From: Sphaerisporangium rufum
Lineage (GTDB): Bacteria; Actinomycetota; Actinomycetes; Streptosporangiales; Streptosporangiaceae
DNA length: 64,000 nucleotides
Direction: 5' to 3'
NCBI RefSeq assembly: GCF_016863395.1
Contig: NZ_BOOU01000085.1
Location: 1-64,000 of the forward strand
Shown: positions 28,890 to 37,562 of the stretch, in pieces
Position numbering within the stretch: the first letter of the stretch is position 1
Layout: the number at the start of each line of letters is the position of its first letter
The notes under the pieces: generated by a model
What the model saw: the letters and a program-made list of their open reading frames with translations, nothing else
The model's database searches: none
Told to the model about the DNA's origin: nothing
Made by a program: the position numbers and the translations under genes

Positions 28890-30160
28890 GCCGCGTCCCG
28901 GACGTCCAGGCTGGACAGCAGCATCGCGGTCTGGAACCCGCCGAAGCCGCTGCCGACCGTCAGCGCCGTGCGCACCCGGTGCTCCCGGGCGGTGTGCGGG
29001 ACGTAGTCCAGGTCGCACTCGGGGTCGGGGGTGTCCAGGTTGGCCGTCGGCGGGACGACGCCCCGCTCGATGGACAGCACCGAGGCGGCGATCTCGATCG
29101 AGCCGATGGCGCCGAGCGAGTGCCCGACCATCGACTTGATCGAGCTGACCGGCACCTCGTAGGCGCGGTGCCCCAGGCTGGCCTTGAACGCCGCGGTCTC
29201 GTGCCGGTCGTTCTGCTTGGTGCCCGACCCGTGCGCGTTGATGTAGTCGATGTCCTCCGGCCGGATCCGCGCCTTGTCCATCGCGACCCGGATGGCCTCG
29301 GCCATCTCCCGGCCGTCCGGCTTCAGGCCGGTCATGTGGAAGGCGTTGCTCCGGGTGGCGAAGCCGGTGATCTCCGCGTAGATGTGCGCGCCGCGCGCCT
29401 TCGCGCGGCCGAGCTCCTCCAGCACGAACACCGCCGAGCCCTCGCCCAGCACGAACCCCTTGCGGTCCCGGTCGAACGGCCGGGAGGCGTGCTCGGGGTC
29501 CTCGTTGCGCGGCGTGGTGGCCCGGATCGCGTCGAAGCAGGCCGAGGTGATCGGCGAGATCGGCGCGTCGGTGGCGCCGGCGATCACCACGTCCGCCGAG
29601 CCCTCGTGGATGAGCTGGGCACCGTGTCCCACCGCGTCCAGACCCGAGGTGCAGCCGGTGGAGATCAGCGCCACCGGGCCCTCGGCGCCGCACGCCCAGG
29701 CCGCCTCGACGGCGAGCGTGCTCGGCACCATGTAGCCGTACAGGTGCGGCACGCCGTAGGTGGAGTCGACGAGCCACTTGCGCCCGCCGTCGCTCAGCAC
29801 GACGTACTCCTCCTCCAGGCCCATCGTGCAGCCGACCGCGCTGCCGATGCTCACGCCGGTGCGGTGCGCGGGCAGCTCGGCCGGGGTGAGCCCGCTGTCG
29901 GCGAGCGCGTCCCGGGTGCAGACCACCGCGAACTGCGCGGCCCGGTCCATCCGCCGGATCTCCTGCGGGGTGAGTCCCTCCTTGGCGGGGTCGAAGTCGC
30001 ACTCGGCGGCCACCCGGGACCGGAACCCGGTCGCGTCGAACAGCGAGATCGCGCGGGTGGCGGTCTTGCCGCTGGTGAGCAGCTCCCAGAAGGCCTTGGT
30101 GCCGATGCCGCCGGGCGCCACGACCCCGATACCCGTAATGACGACCCTCAGCGTGTCCAT
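28886..30160 (-). CDS. Ketosynthase alpha subunit
   Basis: The 424-residue condensing enzyme has active-site Cys170 in STGCTSGLDA, His310 in NAHGSGT and His347 in VGHSLGA. It is the catalytic half of the minimal type II PKS. Its start codon overlaps the cupin stop by one base (TGATG), and its end overlaps the CLF start by 4 bp, so cupin-KS-CLF are translationally chained. Confidence 0.97.
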
Positions 30161-30609
30161 CAGGCGGCGCCCTCTCCCCCGGGTGAGGCGCCGACGGCGG
30201 CGATGGGCTCCCCGGCGGCCGGCAGCGGCTCGGTGTCCACGTGCCCGAGCTCCGGGCGCGGGGCCAGCGGGCCGAGGTGGAAGACGACGAACGCGGTCTC
30301 CGCGCCCTCGTTGACCAGCCGGTGCCGGACGTTCTTCGGCACCATCAGGGACTGGCCGGGCGACAGCGTCACCGGCTCGCCCTCCACCGTCATCACCAGC
30401 GAGCCCCGCTCGACGTACAGGAACTCCTCCGAATACGGGTGATAGTGCTCGCTCACGTACTCGCCGGGCTCCAGCGTGAGCACGCCCATGAAGCCGGAGG
30501 TCGATCCGACGGTCTTCGGGCTGAGCAGGATGCGGATGTCGCCGCCCCGGCGCCGGTTGGGCGCCACATCGCTCGCCGCGACCGGGCAGCAGGCCACCTT
30601 GTCAGGCAT
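30160..30609 (-). CDS. Cupin-fold polyketide cyclase/oxidase (TcmJ-like)
   Basis: This 149-residue single-domain cupin has a metal-binding motif [15 protein letters not shown] (His, His, Glu) and a second motif [10 protein letters not shown] (His). It lies directly upstream of KS-alpha, the position of TcmJ in tetracenomycin-type operons, where it assists later ring closure. A Cys pair near the N-terminus (ACCP) and a Pro/Gly-rich tail follow no known motif. ATG 30609 has a GGAGAGGAACC leader. Confidence 0.85.
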   Translation of the reverse strand: MPDKVACCPVAASDVAPNRRRGGDIRILLSPKTVGSTSGFMGVLTLEPGEYVSEHYHPYSEEFLYVERGSLVMTVEGEPVTLSPGQSLMVPKNVRHRLVNEGAETAFVVFHLGPLAPRPELGHVDTEPLPAAGEPIAAVGASPGGEGAA

Positions 30610-30640
30610 GGTTCCTCTCCTTTTAGTCCGCACGGCGCCG

Positions 30641-30973
30641 TCAGGAGCGGGCCGGGTCCTTCTCCCACACGTAGAAGGGCGTGGCCATGGCGTCCTTCGG
30701 CTCCTTCCAGTTGGGGTCGTACGGGCGCACGTGCTTGGCGAGCCGCTCGTTGATGTCCTTGTAGAGCGGGTGGCTGCGCGCGCGGTACAGGTTGGGGGTG
30801 ATCTCGTCGTCCGCCTCGACCAGGTGGAAGTACAGGTCGTGGAAGCGGAACAGCGTCCGGCGGGTCACCCCCACCATGTGCGGCAGCTCGGTGGCGTCGG
30901 ACTCGGCGAAGATGCCGGCGATCTCCTCCGCGGGCCCCGGGTCCAGCCGGGCCACGATCAACGTCCTGCTCAT
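30641..30973 (-). CDS. TcmI-family polyketide cyclase
   Basis: The 110-residue ferredoxin-like cyclase contains [20 protein letters not shown], the family [22 protein letters not shown] region (split around residues 32-53) and HPLYKDIN. TcmI-type enzymes close the last ring of tetracenomycin-like or pentangular skeletons. Together with the TcmN- and TcmJ-like genes this reproduces a tcmI-J-K-L-M-N gene order. Confidence 0.92.
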   Translation of the reverse strand: MSRTLIVARLDPGPAEEIAGIFAESDATELPHMVGVTRRTLFRFHDLYFHLVEADDEITPNLYRARSHPLYKDINERLAKHVRPYDPNWKEPKDAMATPFYVWEKDPARS

Positions 30974-30995
30974 CTGCGTTCCCTCCGTGTCGGGC

Positions 30996-32195
30996 TTATC
31001 GGGCGGGCATCGCCATGCTGCGACGCCCGGCTACAGGCAGGCTTGAGATCTCCTCCAGCCGCCGGGCCACCTGCAGCGGGGTGGGCCGGGCGGCGTTCTC
31101 CCGGGCCAGCCGGGCCGCCGCGTCCCGGTGCTCTGGAGCGGTCAGCAGCGCGGTGACCGCGGCGCGGATCGCCGCCGGCTCGGCCTGCTCGGCGGGCAGG
31201 GTGCGCCCGGCGCCGGTGCCGGCCAGCTGGGCGGCGCTGAACCGCTGGTCGGGCAGCTGCGGGACGACCAGCTGCGGCACCCCGGCGGCGACCGCGGTGA
31301 GCATCGACCCGCCGCCGCCCTGGTGCACCAGGGCCGAACAGGTGGGCAGCAGCAGGTGCAGCGGCACCGACTCCACCACCCGCACGTTCGGGGCCGGTTC
31401 GCCGATGAGCCGGCGGGTGGCCGCGTTGACCGCCACCACGATCTCGGCGTCCAGCCCGGCCAGCGCGCCGACCACCCGGGGCGCCAGGAACGCCTCCGGA
31501 CCGGCGAGCGCGGCGGTGGACACCCCCCAGGTGACGCACACCCGGGTCCGCCCGGCCGGCGCCAGCAGGTCGCGCGGCACCGGCGCCGACCCGTTGTAGG
31601 GCACGTAGCGCATCGGGATGCGCGACAGCTCGACCGGCGCCTGCATGCTCGGCGGGCACGGGTCGACGCTGTGGTCGCCGATCTGGTCCAGGTCGTCCAG
31701 CCCGTACCGCTCCGCCAGCGCGCGCAGCACGGGCACCTCGATGCGGCCGCCGCCGGCCGGACCGGCGTTGGTGCCGTCCGGGCCCCACAGGTGGCGGATC
31801 GCCCGCACGCCGAGCACCCCGGCGACCAGCGGCCCGGTGAACGCCGTCGGCTCGTACACCACCAGGTCCGGCGACCAGGAGGTGGCGAAGTCCACCGCGC
31901 CGGGCGCCATCGCCTCGGCGACGGTGGCGAAGATGCCGATGGCGGCCATCGTCCGGCGGCGGCGCACCTCCGGGTCGGGATTCCCGATCAGCGGCTGGAC
32001 GTCCCGCTTGAACAGCTCGGTGATGTCCACGTCGTCGCCCACCGGCACGGCGAGCTGGCCGCAGCGGGCGACGGTGTCGGCGTGCGCGGGCGGCGCGACG
32101 ACCCGGACCTCGTGGCCGCGGGAGCGCAGCGCCCAGGCCAGCGGCACCATCGGATAGAAGTGGGTGGGCCAGGTGGACACGAACAGGACGCGCAC
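30996..32195 (-). CDS. Glycosyltransferase, GT1 family (antibiotic type), no. 1
   Basis: The 399-residue GT-B enzyme has an N-terminal acceptor domain starting MRVLFVSTWPTHFYPMVPLAWALRSRGH with the usual catalytic His near residue 12. Its C-terminal nucleotide-sugar domain has VHQGGGGSMLTAVAAGVPQLVVP. Family members transfer deoxysugars from dTDP donors to aromatic aglycones. Its presence within the core operon suggests the product is a glycoside. A second, partial GT is at the right edge with a very similar N-terminus. Confidence 0.92.
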   Translation of the reverse strand: MRVLFVSTWPTHFYPMVPLAWALRSRGHEVRVVAPPAHADTVARCGQLAVPVGDDVDITELFKRDVQPLIGNPDPEVRRRRTMAAIGIFATVAEAMAPGAVDFATSWSPDLVVYEPTAFTGPLVAGVLGVRAIRHLWGPDGTNAGPAGGGRIEVPVLRALAERYGLDDLDQIGDHSVDPCPPSMQAPVELSRIPMRYVPYNGSAPVPRDLLAPAGRTRVCVTWGVSTAALAGPEAFLAPRVVGALAGLDAEIVVAVNAATRRLIGEPAPNVRVVESVPLHLLLPTCSALVHQGGGGSMLTAVAAGVPQLVVPQLPDQRFSAAQLAGTGAGRTLPAEQAEPAAIRAAVTALLTAPEHRDAAARLARENAARPTPLQVARRLEEISSLPVAGRRSMAMPAR

Positions 32196-32228
32196 GGGTC
32201 CTCGCCTCCTTCGGCGGGCCGGGGGATG

Positions 32229-33281
32229 TCAGCGGCCGGCGGCCGGGACGTCCCAGCCGGGCTCGGCGGTGATCCGCACCAGGGCCGCCGCGATGGACTG
32301 GCCGGGGGCGGTGCCGAAGAGCAGCACGTTGTCGCCCGCGCGTACCTGACCGGTCTCCACCAGGTGCACGAAGGACGAGAAGACGTCGTTGGCGGCCATG
32401 TGCCCGTTGCCCCGGCCGAAGGCGAAGGTGCCGATCTCCGGCGCCAGGCCGAGCGGCGCGAACACGAACCGGCGCAGGTAGGCCTCCGAGACGTTGACGT
32501 GGCACACCCGCGCCACGTCGGCGGCCGTCACGCCGGCCTCGGCCAGCGTCTGCTCCACCGCCTTGATGGTGGCCGCCGGGGTGAGGGTGACGATCGGCGG
32601 CATCCGCGTCTCGAAGCTCTCCAGGTAGCGACGCGACCGGGTGCGGTGGTCCATCGTGGTGCCGACCGTGCAGGCCGGCGGGAACAGCGGCTCGCCGAAC
32701 CGGTCGACCTCCTCCAGGTCGGTCACCGAACCGAGCGTGATGGACAGCACCTCGGCGAACCCGCCCTGCCGGGACAGCACCAACGCGGTGGCGCCGTCGC
32801 CGAGCGCGCTGCCCGGCGCCGACCGCCAGCGGTCCACCAGCGGGGTGCCGAAGTTGTCGGCCGCGGCGACCAGCGCGGCGTCGCGCTCCGGCGACGCCTT
32901 CAGGTAGCAGTCCGCCAGGTCCATCGCGGCGAAGACGCCGTTGCAGCCCTGCCGCACCTCGAACGCGGGCACGTCCCGGGCGACCGCCTCGCGCAGCACG
33001 TAGTACTGCGGTGACCAGCCGTCCGGCCCCTGGTGCCAGGTGTTGGCGTAGAAGAGCGCGTCGATCTCGTCCGGCGCGCGGCCGGACCGGCGCAGCGCCT
33101 CGGCGCCGGCCAGCGCCGCCATCTCGGGCGCGGACGTCGAGCCCGCCACCCGCACGCCGCTGACGCCGGTCTCGGCGTGCGCCGACTCGTCGCAGTCTCC
33201 GGCCGCGATCGCCTCCTCGATGGTGCGAGTGGGCGGCAGGTACATGCCCGCGCCGGCGATGTGGAGATCGGTTCGTCTCAT
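32229..33281 (-). CDS. KAS-III-like enzyme (starter condensation or acyl transfer)
   Basis: This 350-residue thiolase-fold protein has Cys113 (EVRQGCNGVFAAMD), His261 (VCHVNVSEAY) and a loop GNGHMAANDVF with Asn292 and Asp299. The sequence resembles the CerJ-like acyltransferase branch as much as FabH. In that branch a Cys-His-Asp triad moves an acyl group to an OH or NH instead of decarboxylative condensation. Both roles remain possible: unusual starter, or acylation of the sugar or aglycone with an A-PCP-activated acid. It is the first gene of the long PKS operon and has no Shine-Dalgarno; see the adjoining promoter. Confidence 0.85.
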   Translation of the reverse strand: MRRTDLHIAGAGMYLPPTRTIEEAIAAGDCDESAHAETGVSGVRVAGSTSAPEMAALAGAEALRRSGRAPDEIDALFYANTWHQGPDGWSPQYYVLREAVARDVPAFEVRQGCNGVFAAMDLADCYLKASPERDAALVAAADNFGTPLVDRWRSAPGSALGDGATALVLSRQGGFAEVLSITLGSVTDLEEVDRFGEPLFPPACTVGTTMDHRTRSRRYLESFETRMPPIVTLTPAATIKAVEQTLAEAGVTAADVARVCHVNVSEAYLRRFVFAPLGLAPEIGTFAFGRGNGHMAANDVFSSFVHLVETGQVRAGDNVLLFGTAPGQSIAAALVRITAEPGWDVPAAGR

Positions 33282-33287
33282 GTGCCG

Positions 33288-33330
33288 AGACTCGGTTCGG
33301 CGGCTAGAACTCCGCTCGAATCGCGCTCGG
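33288..33330 (-). promoter_or_regulatory. SARP-type promoter of the 14-gene PKS operon, predicted leaderless
   Basis: On the minus strand CCGAGCG (33330-33324), TCGAGCG (33319-33313) and TCTAGCC (33308-33302) are spaced 11 bp apart. After 8 bp comes GAGTCT (33293-33288), then 6 nt, then the ATG at 33281. Transcription would start at the start codon. Confidence 0.72.
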
Positions 33331-33391
33331 GTCGCCGCCCAGGCCGGCCCCGAGGGTCCGTGACCTGCGATCCGGTGGCACGGAGCGCGGA

Positions 33392-33423
33392 TCGAGCGAG
33401 CTTCGAGCCGGGGCTGCGACCGT
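33392..33423 (+). promoter_or_regulatory. SARP-type repeat promoter for the FAD oxidoreductase at 33470
   Basis: TCGAGCG (33392) and TCGAGCC (33403) are 11 bp apart. After 8 bp comes the -10-like GACCGT (33418-33423). Confidence 0.75.
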
Positions 33424-33469
33424 GAGGCGCACACCGCCGGTGTGCGGGCCGAGGCTATGGAGGTCGAAC

Positions 33470-34654
33470 ATGTACGACGTGATCGTGGTCGGCGCGCGGT
33501 GCGCGGGCGCGCCCACCGCCATGCTCCTGGCCCGCGCCGGGTACCGGGTGCTGCTGCTGGAGCGGGCGAGGTTCCCCCGCGACACCCTGTCCACGCATTA
33601 CCTGCACCAGCCCGGCGTCGCCCGGCTCGCCCGCTGGGGTCTGCTGGACACGATCGCCGCCACCGGCTGCCCGCCGCTACGCGAGACGGTGTACGAGGTC
33701 GGCGGGGTCCGCCTGACCGGCTCCTCGGCGGCGGTGGACGGGCACGCCGAGGCGTACGCGCCGCGCCGCCACGTGCTGGACCGCATCCTGGCCGAGGCCG
33801 CCGCGGCGTCGGGTGCCGAGTTGCGGGAGAACTGCACGGTCACCGGGCTGCTCCGGGACGGCGACCGGGTGTGCGGGGTGCGCTACCGGGCGGCGGGCGG
33901 CGCCGAGTTCGAGGCGCGCGCCCCGCTGACCGTGGGCGCCGACGGCATGCGCTCCACCGTCGCCCGGCTGGCCGGCGCGCGGACCGTGATCGAGGATCCC
34001 CGGCTGACCTGCGTCTACTACACGTACTGGACCGGGGTGCCGTCGGTCTTCGAGCTGTACGAGGCGCCGGGGCGCTGGGTGGGCGCCTCGCCGACCAACG
34101 ACGGCGCGACCTGCGTGGCCGCCTACTTCCCGCAGGAGGAGTTCGAGACCGTGCGCGCCGACGTGGAGGGGGCCTACCTGGCCAACATCCGCGACACCGC
34201 GCCGGACATGTACCGGCGGCTGCAGGGCGGCACCCGGGTGGAGCGGATGTACGGCACCGGCGACCAGCAGAACTTCTTCCGCGAGGCGTCCGGCCCGGGC
34301 TGGGCGCTGGTCGGCGACGCCGGCCACCACAAGGACTCGATCACCGCCCGCGGCATCAGCGACGCGCTGACCCAGGCCGAACTGCTGGCCGGGCGGGTGT
34401 CCGGCACCGACCTGGCCGACGCCGCCGCGCTGGACAAGGCGCTGCGCGCCTTCGGCGAGGACCGGGACCGGGAGCTGGCCGAGATCTACGAGGCCACGCT
34501 GATCGTCGCCCGCCTCCAGGTCCAGCCCGAGCGGCTGACCATGCTGCGGGCCATCGCCGAGGACCCGGGGGACATCGAGCGGTACTTCTCCACCGTCGCC
34601 GGCGCCTGCTCCATCCGCGACCTCTACACCCCCGACCTCCTCGCCCGCCTCTGA
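33470..34654 (+). CDS. FAD-dependent oxidoreductase, geranylgeranyl-reductase/halogenase-like fold
   Basis: This 394-residue flavoprotein has an N-terminal FAD motif VVGARCAGAPTAMLLARAG and a mid-protein DG motif (VGADGMRSTVARL). The C-terminal FAD loop is ALVGDAGHHKDSITARGISDA. It lacks the thioredoxin-like third domain of the TcmG-type hydroxylases and the WxWxIP halogenase motif, so it is more likely a monooxygenase, epoxidase or reductase. ATG 33470 has GGAGG 7 nt upstream. It is divergent from the KAS-III gene. Substrate unknown. Confidence 0.85.
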   Translation: MYDVIVVGARCAGAPTAMLLARAGYRVLLLERARFPRDTLSTHYLHQPGVARLARWGLLDTIAATGCPPLRETVYEVGGVRLTGSSAAVDGHAEAYAPRRHVLDRILAEAAAASGAELRENCTVTGLLRDGDRVCGVRYRAAGGAEFEARAPLTVGADGMRSTVARLAGARTVIEDPRLTCVYYTYWTGVPSVFELYEAPGRWVGASPTNDGATCVAAYFPQEEFETVRADVEGAYLANIRDTAPDMYRRLQGGTRVERMYGTGDQQNFFREASGPGWALVGDAGHHKDSITARGISDALTQAELLAGRVSGTDLADAAALDKALRAFGEDRDRELAEIYEATLIVARLQVQPERLTMLRAIAEDPGDIERYFSTVAGACSIRDLYTPDLLARL

Positions 34655-34691
34655 CCATCGACGGTCGGGCGTGAAAACATAATTCATCCCT

Positions 34692-34707
34692 TGATTTCTA
34701 TGAATCA
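34692..34707. promoter_or_regulatory. Inverted repeat in an AT-rich leader of the Nramp gene
   Basis: TGATT-N6-AATCA (34692-34707), with TGAA-N7-TTCA just upstream near 34672-34686, lies in a 240-bp gap (34655-34896) that is much richer in A/T than its surroundings. The shape resembles Fur-family metal-repressor operators, which would fit a metal transporter, but this is inference. No gene is seen in the gap. Confidence 0.4.
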
Positions 34708-34896
34708 CCGGCGAGTCGGCACCTGACGCGTCTATTTGGACTTTCCATCATTTCCCGGAACAGCTTTCCTTTTGCCAAGGCATGGCATCATGGCCAGTTT
34801 TTCGTGGCGCCAAATCGTGCATCTTTCCGCCGTCCTTTCGAAAATCGAGCCGTCAGGACGTATGAAGTGCTACGCACACTTCCGAGGGAAATGCAC

Positions 34897-36174
34897 ATGA
34901 TCGCTGGTACCCGGCCGGACGGGCCGCCGCCGGTTCTCGTCCGGCCGCCGGGCCGGGCGGAGCGAGGACGGGTGACGCCGATCCTCGGCCCGGCCTTCGT
35001 CGCGGCCATCGCCTATGTCGATCCCGGGAATGTCGCCACGAACCTCACCGCGGGTGCGACGTCGGGATATCTGCTGGTCTGGGTGGTGGTACTGGCCAGC
35101 CTGGTGGCGATACTCGTGCAGTACCAGGCCGCCAAACTCGGCGTCGCCACCGGGCGGAGCCTGCCCGAACTGTGCCGCGAGCGTTTCGGGCCGGCCGGGA
35201 ACCGGCTGCTCTGGCTGCAGGCCGAGGCGGTGGTGCTCGCCACCGACCTGGCCGAGTTCGTCGGCGCGGCGATCGGCCTGCGGCTGCTGTTCGGCATGCC
35301 GGTCATGGCGTCCGCGCTGGTCACCGCGGTGGTCTCGCTGGCCCTGCTCGAACTGCGCCGGCGCGGCCGGACCAGGCCGTTCGAGCTGGTCGGCGCCGCC
35401 GCCCTGCTGCTGGTCGGCGCGGGTATCGGCTACGACATCCTGGCGGTGGGACACCAGTCCGCCGCCGAGCTGGCCACCGGGATGGTGCCCGCGTTCGACG
35501 GCACCGGCTCGCTGGTGCTGGCCATGGGCATCGTCGGTGCGACCGTCATGCCGCACGCCGTCTACCTGCACTCCGCGCTGGCGCGAGGGCACGGGACGGA
35601 CCCGGCGGCGGCCTGGCGGCGGCCCGCCCTGGTCCGGCGGGCGCTGCGGCTGGACTGCGCGCTGGCCCTCGGCGCCGCCACCGCGGTCAACGTCTCCATG
35701 ATCGCCCTGGGTGCCGGGCTGGCCGCGGCGCTCGGCCACGGCTGGCAGGGCGATCTGGCCGACGCGCACGCCGGGCTGGCCGGCCGGGTGAGCGGCGCCG
35801 CCGCGCTGGCGTTCGCGGTGGCGCTGCTGTCGTCCGGGGTGTCCTCCGCCGGGGTCGGCACCCTGGCCGGGGACGTCGTGATGCGCGGCTTCCTCGGCCG
35901 CGGGGTGCCCGTGCACCTGCGGCGCCTCATCACCATGATCCCGGCCGTGCTCGCCCTGGGCTGCGGCGCCCCGCTCACCGGGCTGCTCGTGCTCAGCCAG
36001 GTGGCCATCTCCCTCGGCGTGCCGGTCGCGCTGTTCCTGCTGGTCACGCTGTGCCGGAGCCCGGGGCTGATGGGCCCGCTGGTCAACCACCCGCGCACCA
36101 CCGCCGCCGCGGCCGCGGCCGGCGCGGTGGTCGCCGTCCTCGGCTGCTGCCTGCCCTTCGTCCTGCTGTCCTGA
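34897..36174 (+). CDS. mntH: Nramp-family divalent metal (Mn2+) transporter
   Basis: The 425-residue protein has about 11 membrane helices. The helix-1 metal motif DPGN (AYVDPGNVATN) and the helix-6 motif MPHAVYLHS are both intact. These bind Mn2+/Fe2+ in proton-coupled uptake. ATG 34897 was chosen for GAGGGAA about 9 nt upstream; in-frame ATGs at 34804 and 34891 are alternatives. It is followed after 18 bp by a Mn-dependent oxalate decarboxylase, so manganese supply is the likely role. Confidence 0.9.
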   Translation: MIAGTRPDGPPPVLVRPPGRAERGRVTPILGPAFVAAIAYVDPGNVATNLTAGATSGYLLVWVVVLASLVAILVQYQAAKLGVATGRSLPELCRERFGPAGNRLLWLQAEAVVLATDLAEFVGAAIGLRLLFGMPVMASALVTAVVSLALLELRRRGRTRPFELVGAAALLLVGAGIGYDILAVGHQSAAELATGMVPAFDGTGSLVLAMGIVGATVMPHAVYLHSALARGHGTDPAAAWRRPALVRRALRLDCALALGAATAVNVSMIALGAGLAAALGHGWQGDLADAHAGLAGRVSGAAALAFAVALLSSGVSSAGVGTLAGDVVMRGFLGRGVPVHLRRLITMIPAVLALGCGAPLTGLLVLSQVAISLGVPVALFLLVTLCRSPGLMGPLVNHPRTTAAAAAAGAVVAVLGCCLPFVLLS

Positions 36175-36192
36175 CCTCGAAAAGGAAGACCC

Positions 36193-37341
36193 ATGGCCAA
36201 GCGTTCCCGCGAGCAGATCCCGCAGCCGCAGCGAGACGGCCAGGGCGGCGTCGACACCGGCCCGCGCAACCTCCAGCTGGACCTGCAGAATCCGGACCTG
36301 CTCACCCCGCCGGTCACCGACTACGGCACCGTGCCCAACCTGAAGTTCTCCTTCTCGATGGCGCACACCCGGATCGAGGAGGGCGGCTGGACCCGCGAGG
36401 TCACCCAGCGCGAGCTGCCGGTCGCCACCACGCTGGCCGGCGTGGACATGAAACTCAACCCCGGCGCCTACCGCGAGCTGCACTGGCACAAGCAGGCCGA
36501 GTGGGCGTACGTGCTGGAGGGGAGCTGCCGGATCGGCGCGGTGGACCAGGAGGGCCGGCGCTTCCTGGACGACGTGCAATGCGGCGACCTGTGGTTCTTC
36601 CCCAAGGGCATCCCGCACTACATCCAGGCGCTGGACGAGGGGGTGGAGTTCCTGCTGGTCTTCGACGACGGCATGTTCTCGGAGAACTCCACCTTCATGA
36701 TCAGCGACTTCTTCGCGCACACCCCGAAGAGCGTGCTGGCCAAGAACTTCGGCTGGAGCGAGCCGCAGCTGGCGAGCATGCCGGAGCGGGAGAAGTACAT
36801 CTTCGCCGGCCAGGTGCCGCCGCCGCTGGAGTCGGACCGGGTGGTCAGCCCGACCGCCGACGTGCCGCGCACCTTCAAGCACCGCATGCTCGCCCAGGCG
36901 CCCGAACGCTTCTCCGGCGGGACCGTGCGGATCACCGACTCCACCAACTTCGCCGCCGCCACCACCATCTGTGCCGCCCTGGTGGAGATCGAACCCGGCG
37001 GGCTGCGCGAGCTGCACTGGCACCCCACCAACGACGAGTGGCAGTACTACATCTCCGGGTTCGGGCGGATGGGGGTGTTCGCCGCCTCCGGTGCCGCGCG
37101 GACCTTCAATTTCCAGGCGGGCGACGTCGGCTACGTCCCGTTCGCCTACGGCCACTACGTGGAGAACCTGGGCACCGAGCCGCTGGTCTTCCTGGAAATG
37201 TTCCGCAACCCGCGCTTCGAGGACGTCTCGGCCACCCAGTGGATGGCCAACCTGCCGCCCCAGGTGAGCGCGGACACCCTCAACGTCCCCCGCTCCCTGA
37301 TCGAATCCCTGCCCAAGGAGAAACGCCCCGTCGTCCGCTGA
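36193..37341 (+). CDS. oxdC: Bicupin oxalate decarboxylase
   Basis: This 382-residue two-cupin enzyme converts oxalate to formate and CO2 using Mn. Both metal sites are complete: His97, His99, Glu103, His142 in domain 1 (RELHWHKQAEW; IPHY) and His275, His277, Glu282, His321 in domain 2 (RELHWHPTNDEW). The lid tetrapeptide SENS (163-166) with Glu164 is that of decarboxylases, not oxalate oxidases. Glu335 (LVFLEMF) matches the second-site acid. No signal peptide is visible. It is co-transcribed with the Nramp transporter. Confidence 0.93.
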   Translation: MAKRSREQIPQPQRDGQGGVDTGPRNLQLDLQNPDLLTPPVTDYGTVPNLKFSFSMAHTRIEEGGWTREVTQRELPVATTLAGVDMKLNPGAYRELHWHKQAEWAYVLEGSCRIGAVDQEGRRFLDDVQCGDLWFFPKGIPHYIQALDEGVEFLLVFDDGMFSENSTFMISDFFAHTPKSVLAKNFGWSEPQLASMPEREKYIFAGQVPPPLESDRVVSPTADVPRTFKHRMLAQAPERFSGGTVRITDSTNFAAATTICAALVEIEPGGLRELHWHPTNDEWQYYISGFGRMGVFAASGAARTFNFQAGDVGYVPFAYGHYVENLGTEPLVFLEMFRNPRFEDVSATQWMANLPPQVSADTLNVPRSLIESLPKEKRPVVR

Positions 37342-37349
37342 CCGGCCCA

Positions 37350-37379
37350 GGGGCGCCGCCGCTATCGGGGCGGCGCCCC
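37350..37379. terminator. Hairpin terminator after oxdC
   Basis: An 11-bp perfect stem (37350-37360 with 37369-37379) encloses an 8-nt loop. It overlaps the 3' end of the convergent DUF397 gene. Confidence 0.8.
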
Positions 37380-37562
37380 GGGCCGCACGGCCTGGACGAA
37401 CGCGCGCCACTCGGCGGGAGAGACCACCAGAGCCGGCCCACCGGGATTCTTGCTGTCCCGCACGGCGATGACTCCGGGCAGGTTGCCGGCCACTTCCACG
37501 CATTGGCCGCCATCTCCACTGGACCAGGAGGATTTACGCCATTTTGCGGTACTCAGATCCAT
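37362..37562 (-). CDS. DUF397 small protein
   Basis: The 66-residue protein has the family pattern WRKSSWSSGDGGQCVEVA and VAVRDSK-like (IAVRDSKNPGGP) followed by VSPAEWRAFV. DUF397 proteins nearly always sit beside an XRE/DUF5753 regulator, as here, and are thought to bind and modulate it (Scr1/Scr2-type pairs). The start at 37562 overlaps the regulator's end by 10 bp. Confidence 0.9.
   Translation of the reverse strand: MDLSTAKWRKSSWSSGDGGQCVEVAGNLPGVIAVRDSKNPGGPALVVSPAEWRAFVQAVRPGAPPR

Noticed and set aside
34655-34896. A metal riboswitch upstream of the Nramp gene
   Set aside because: I could not find the paired elements of a known Mn or Mg riboswitch; only short inverted repeats are visible, so an operator is the more modest reading.
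34870-37503. An 877-codon minus-strand frame opposite the Nramp and oxdC genes
   Set aside because: Composition is His/Arg/Gly/Gln low-complexity, typical of antisense frames in high-GC DNA.
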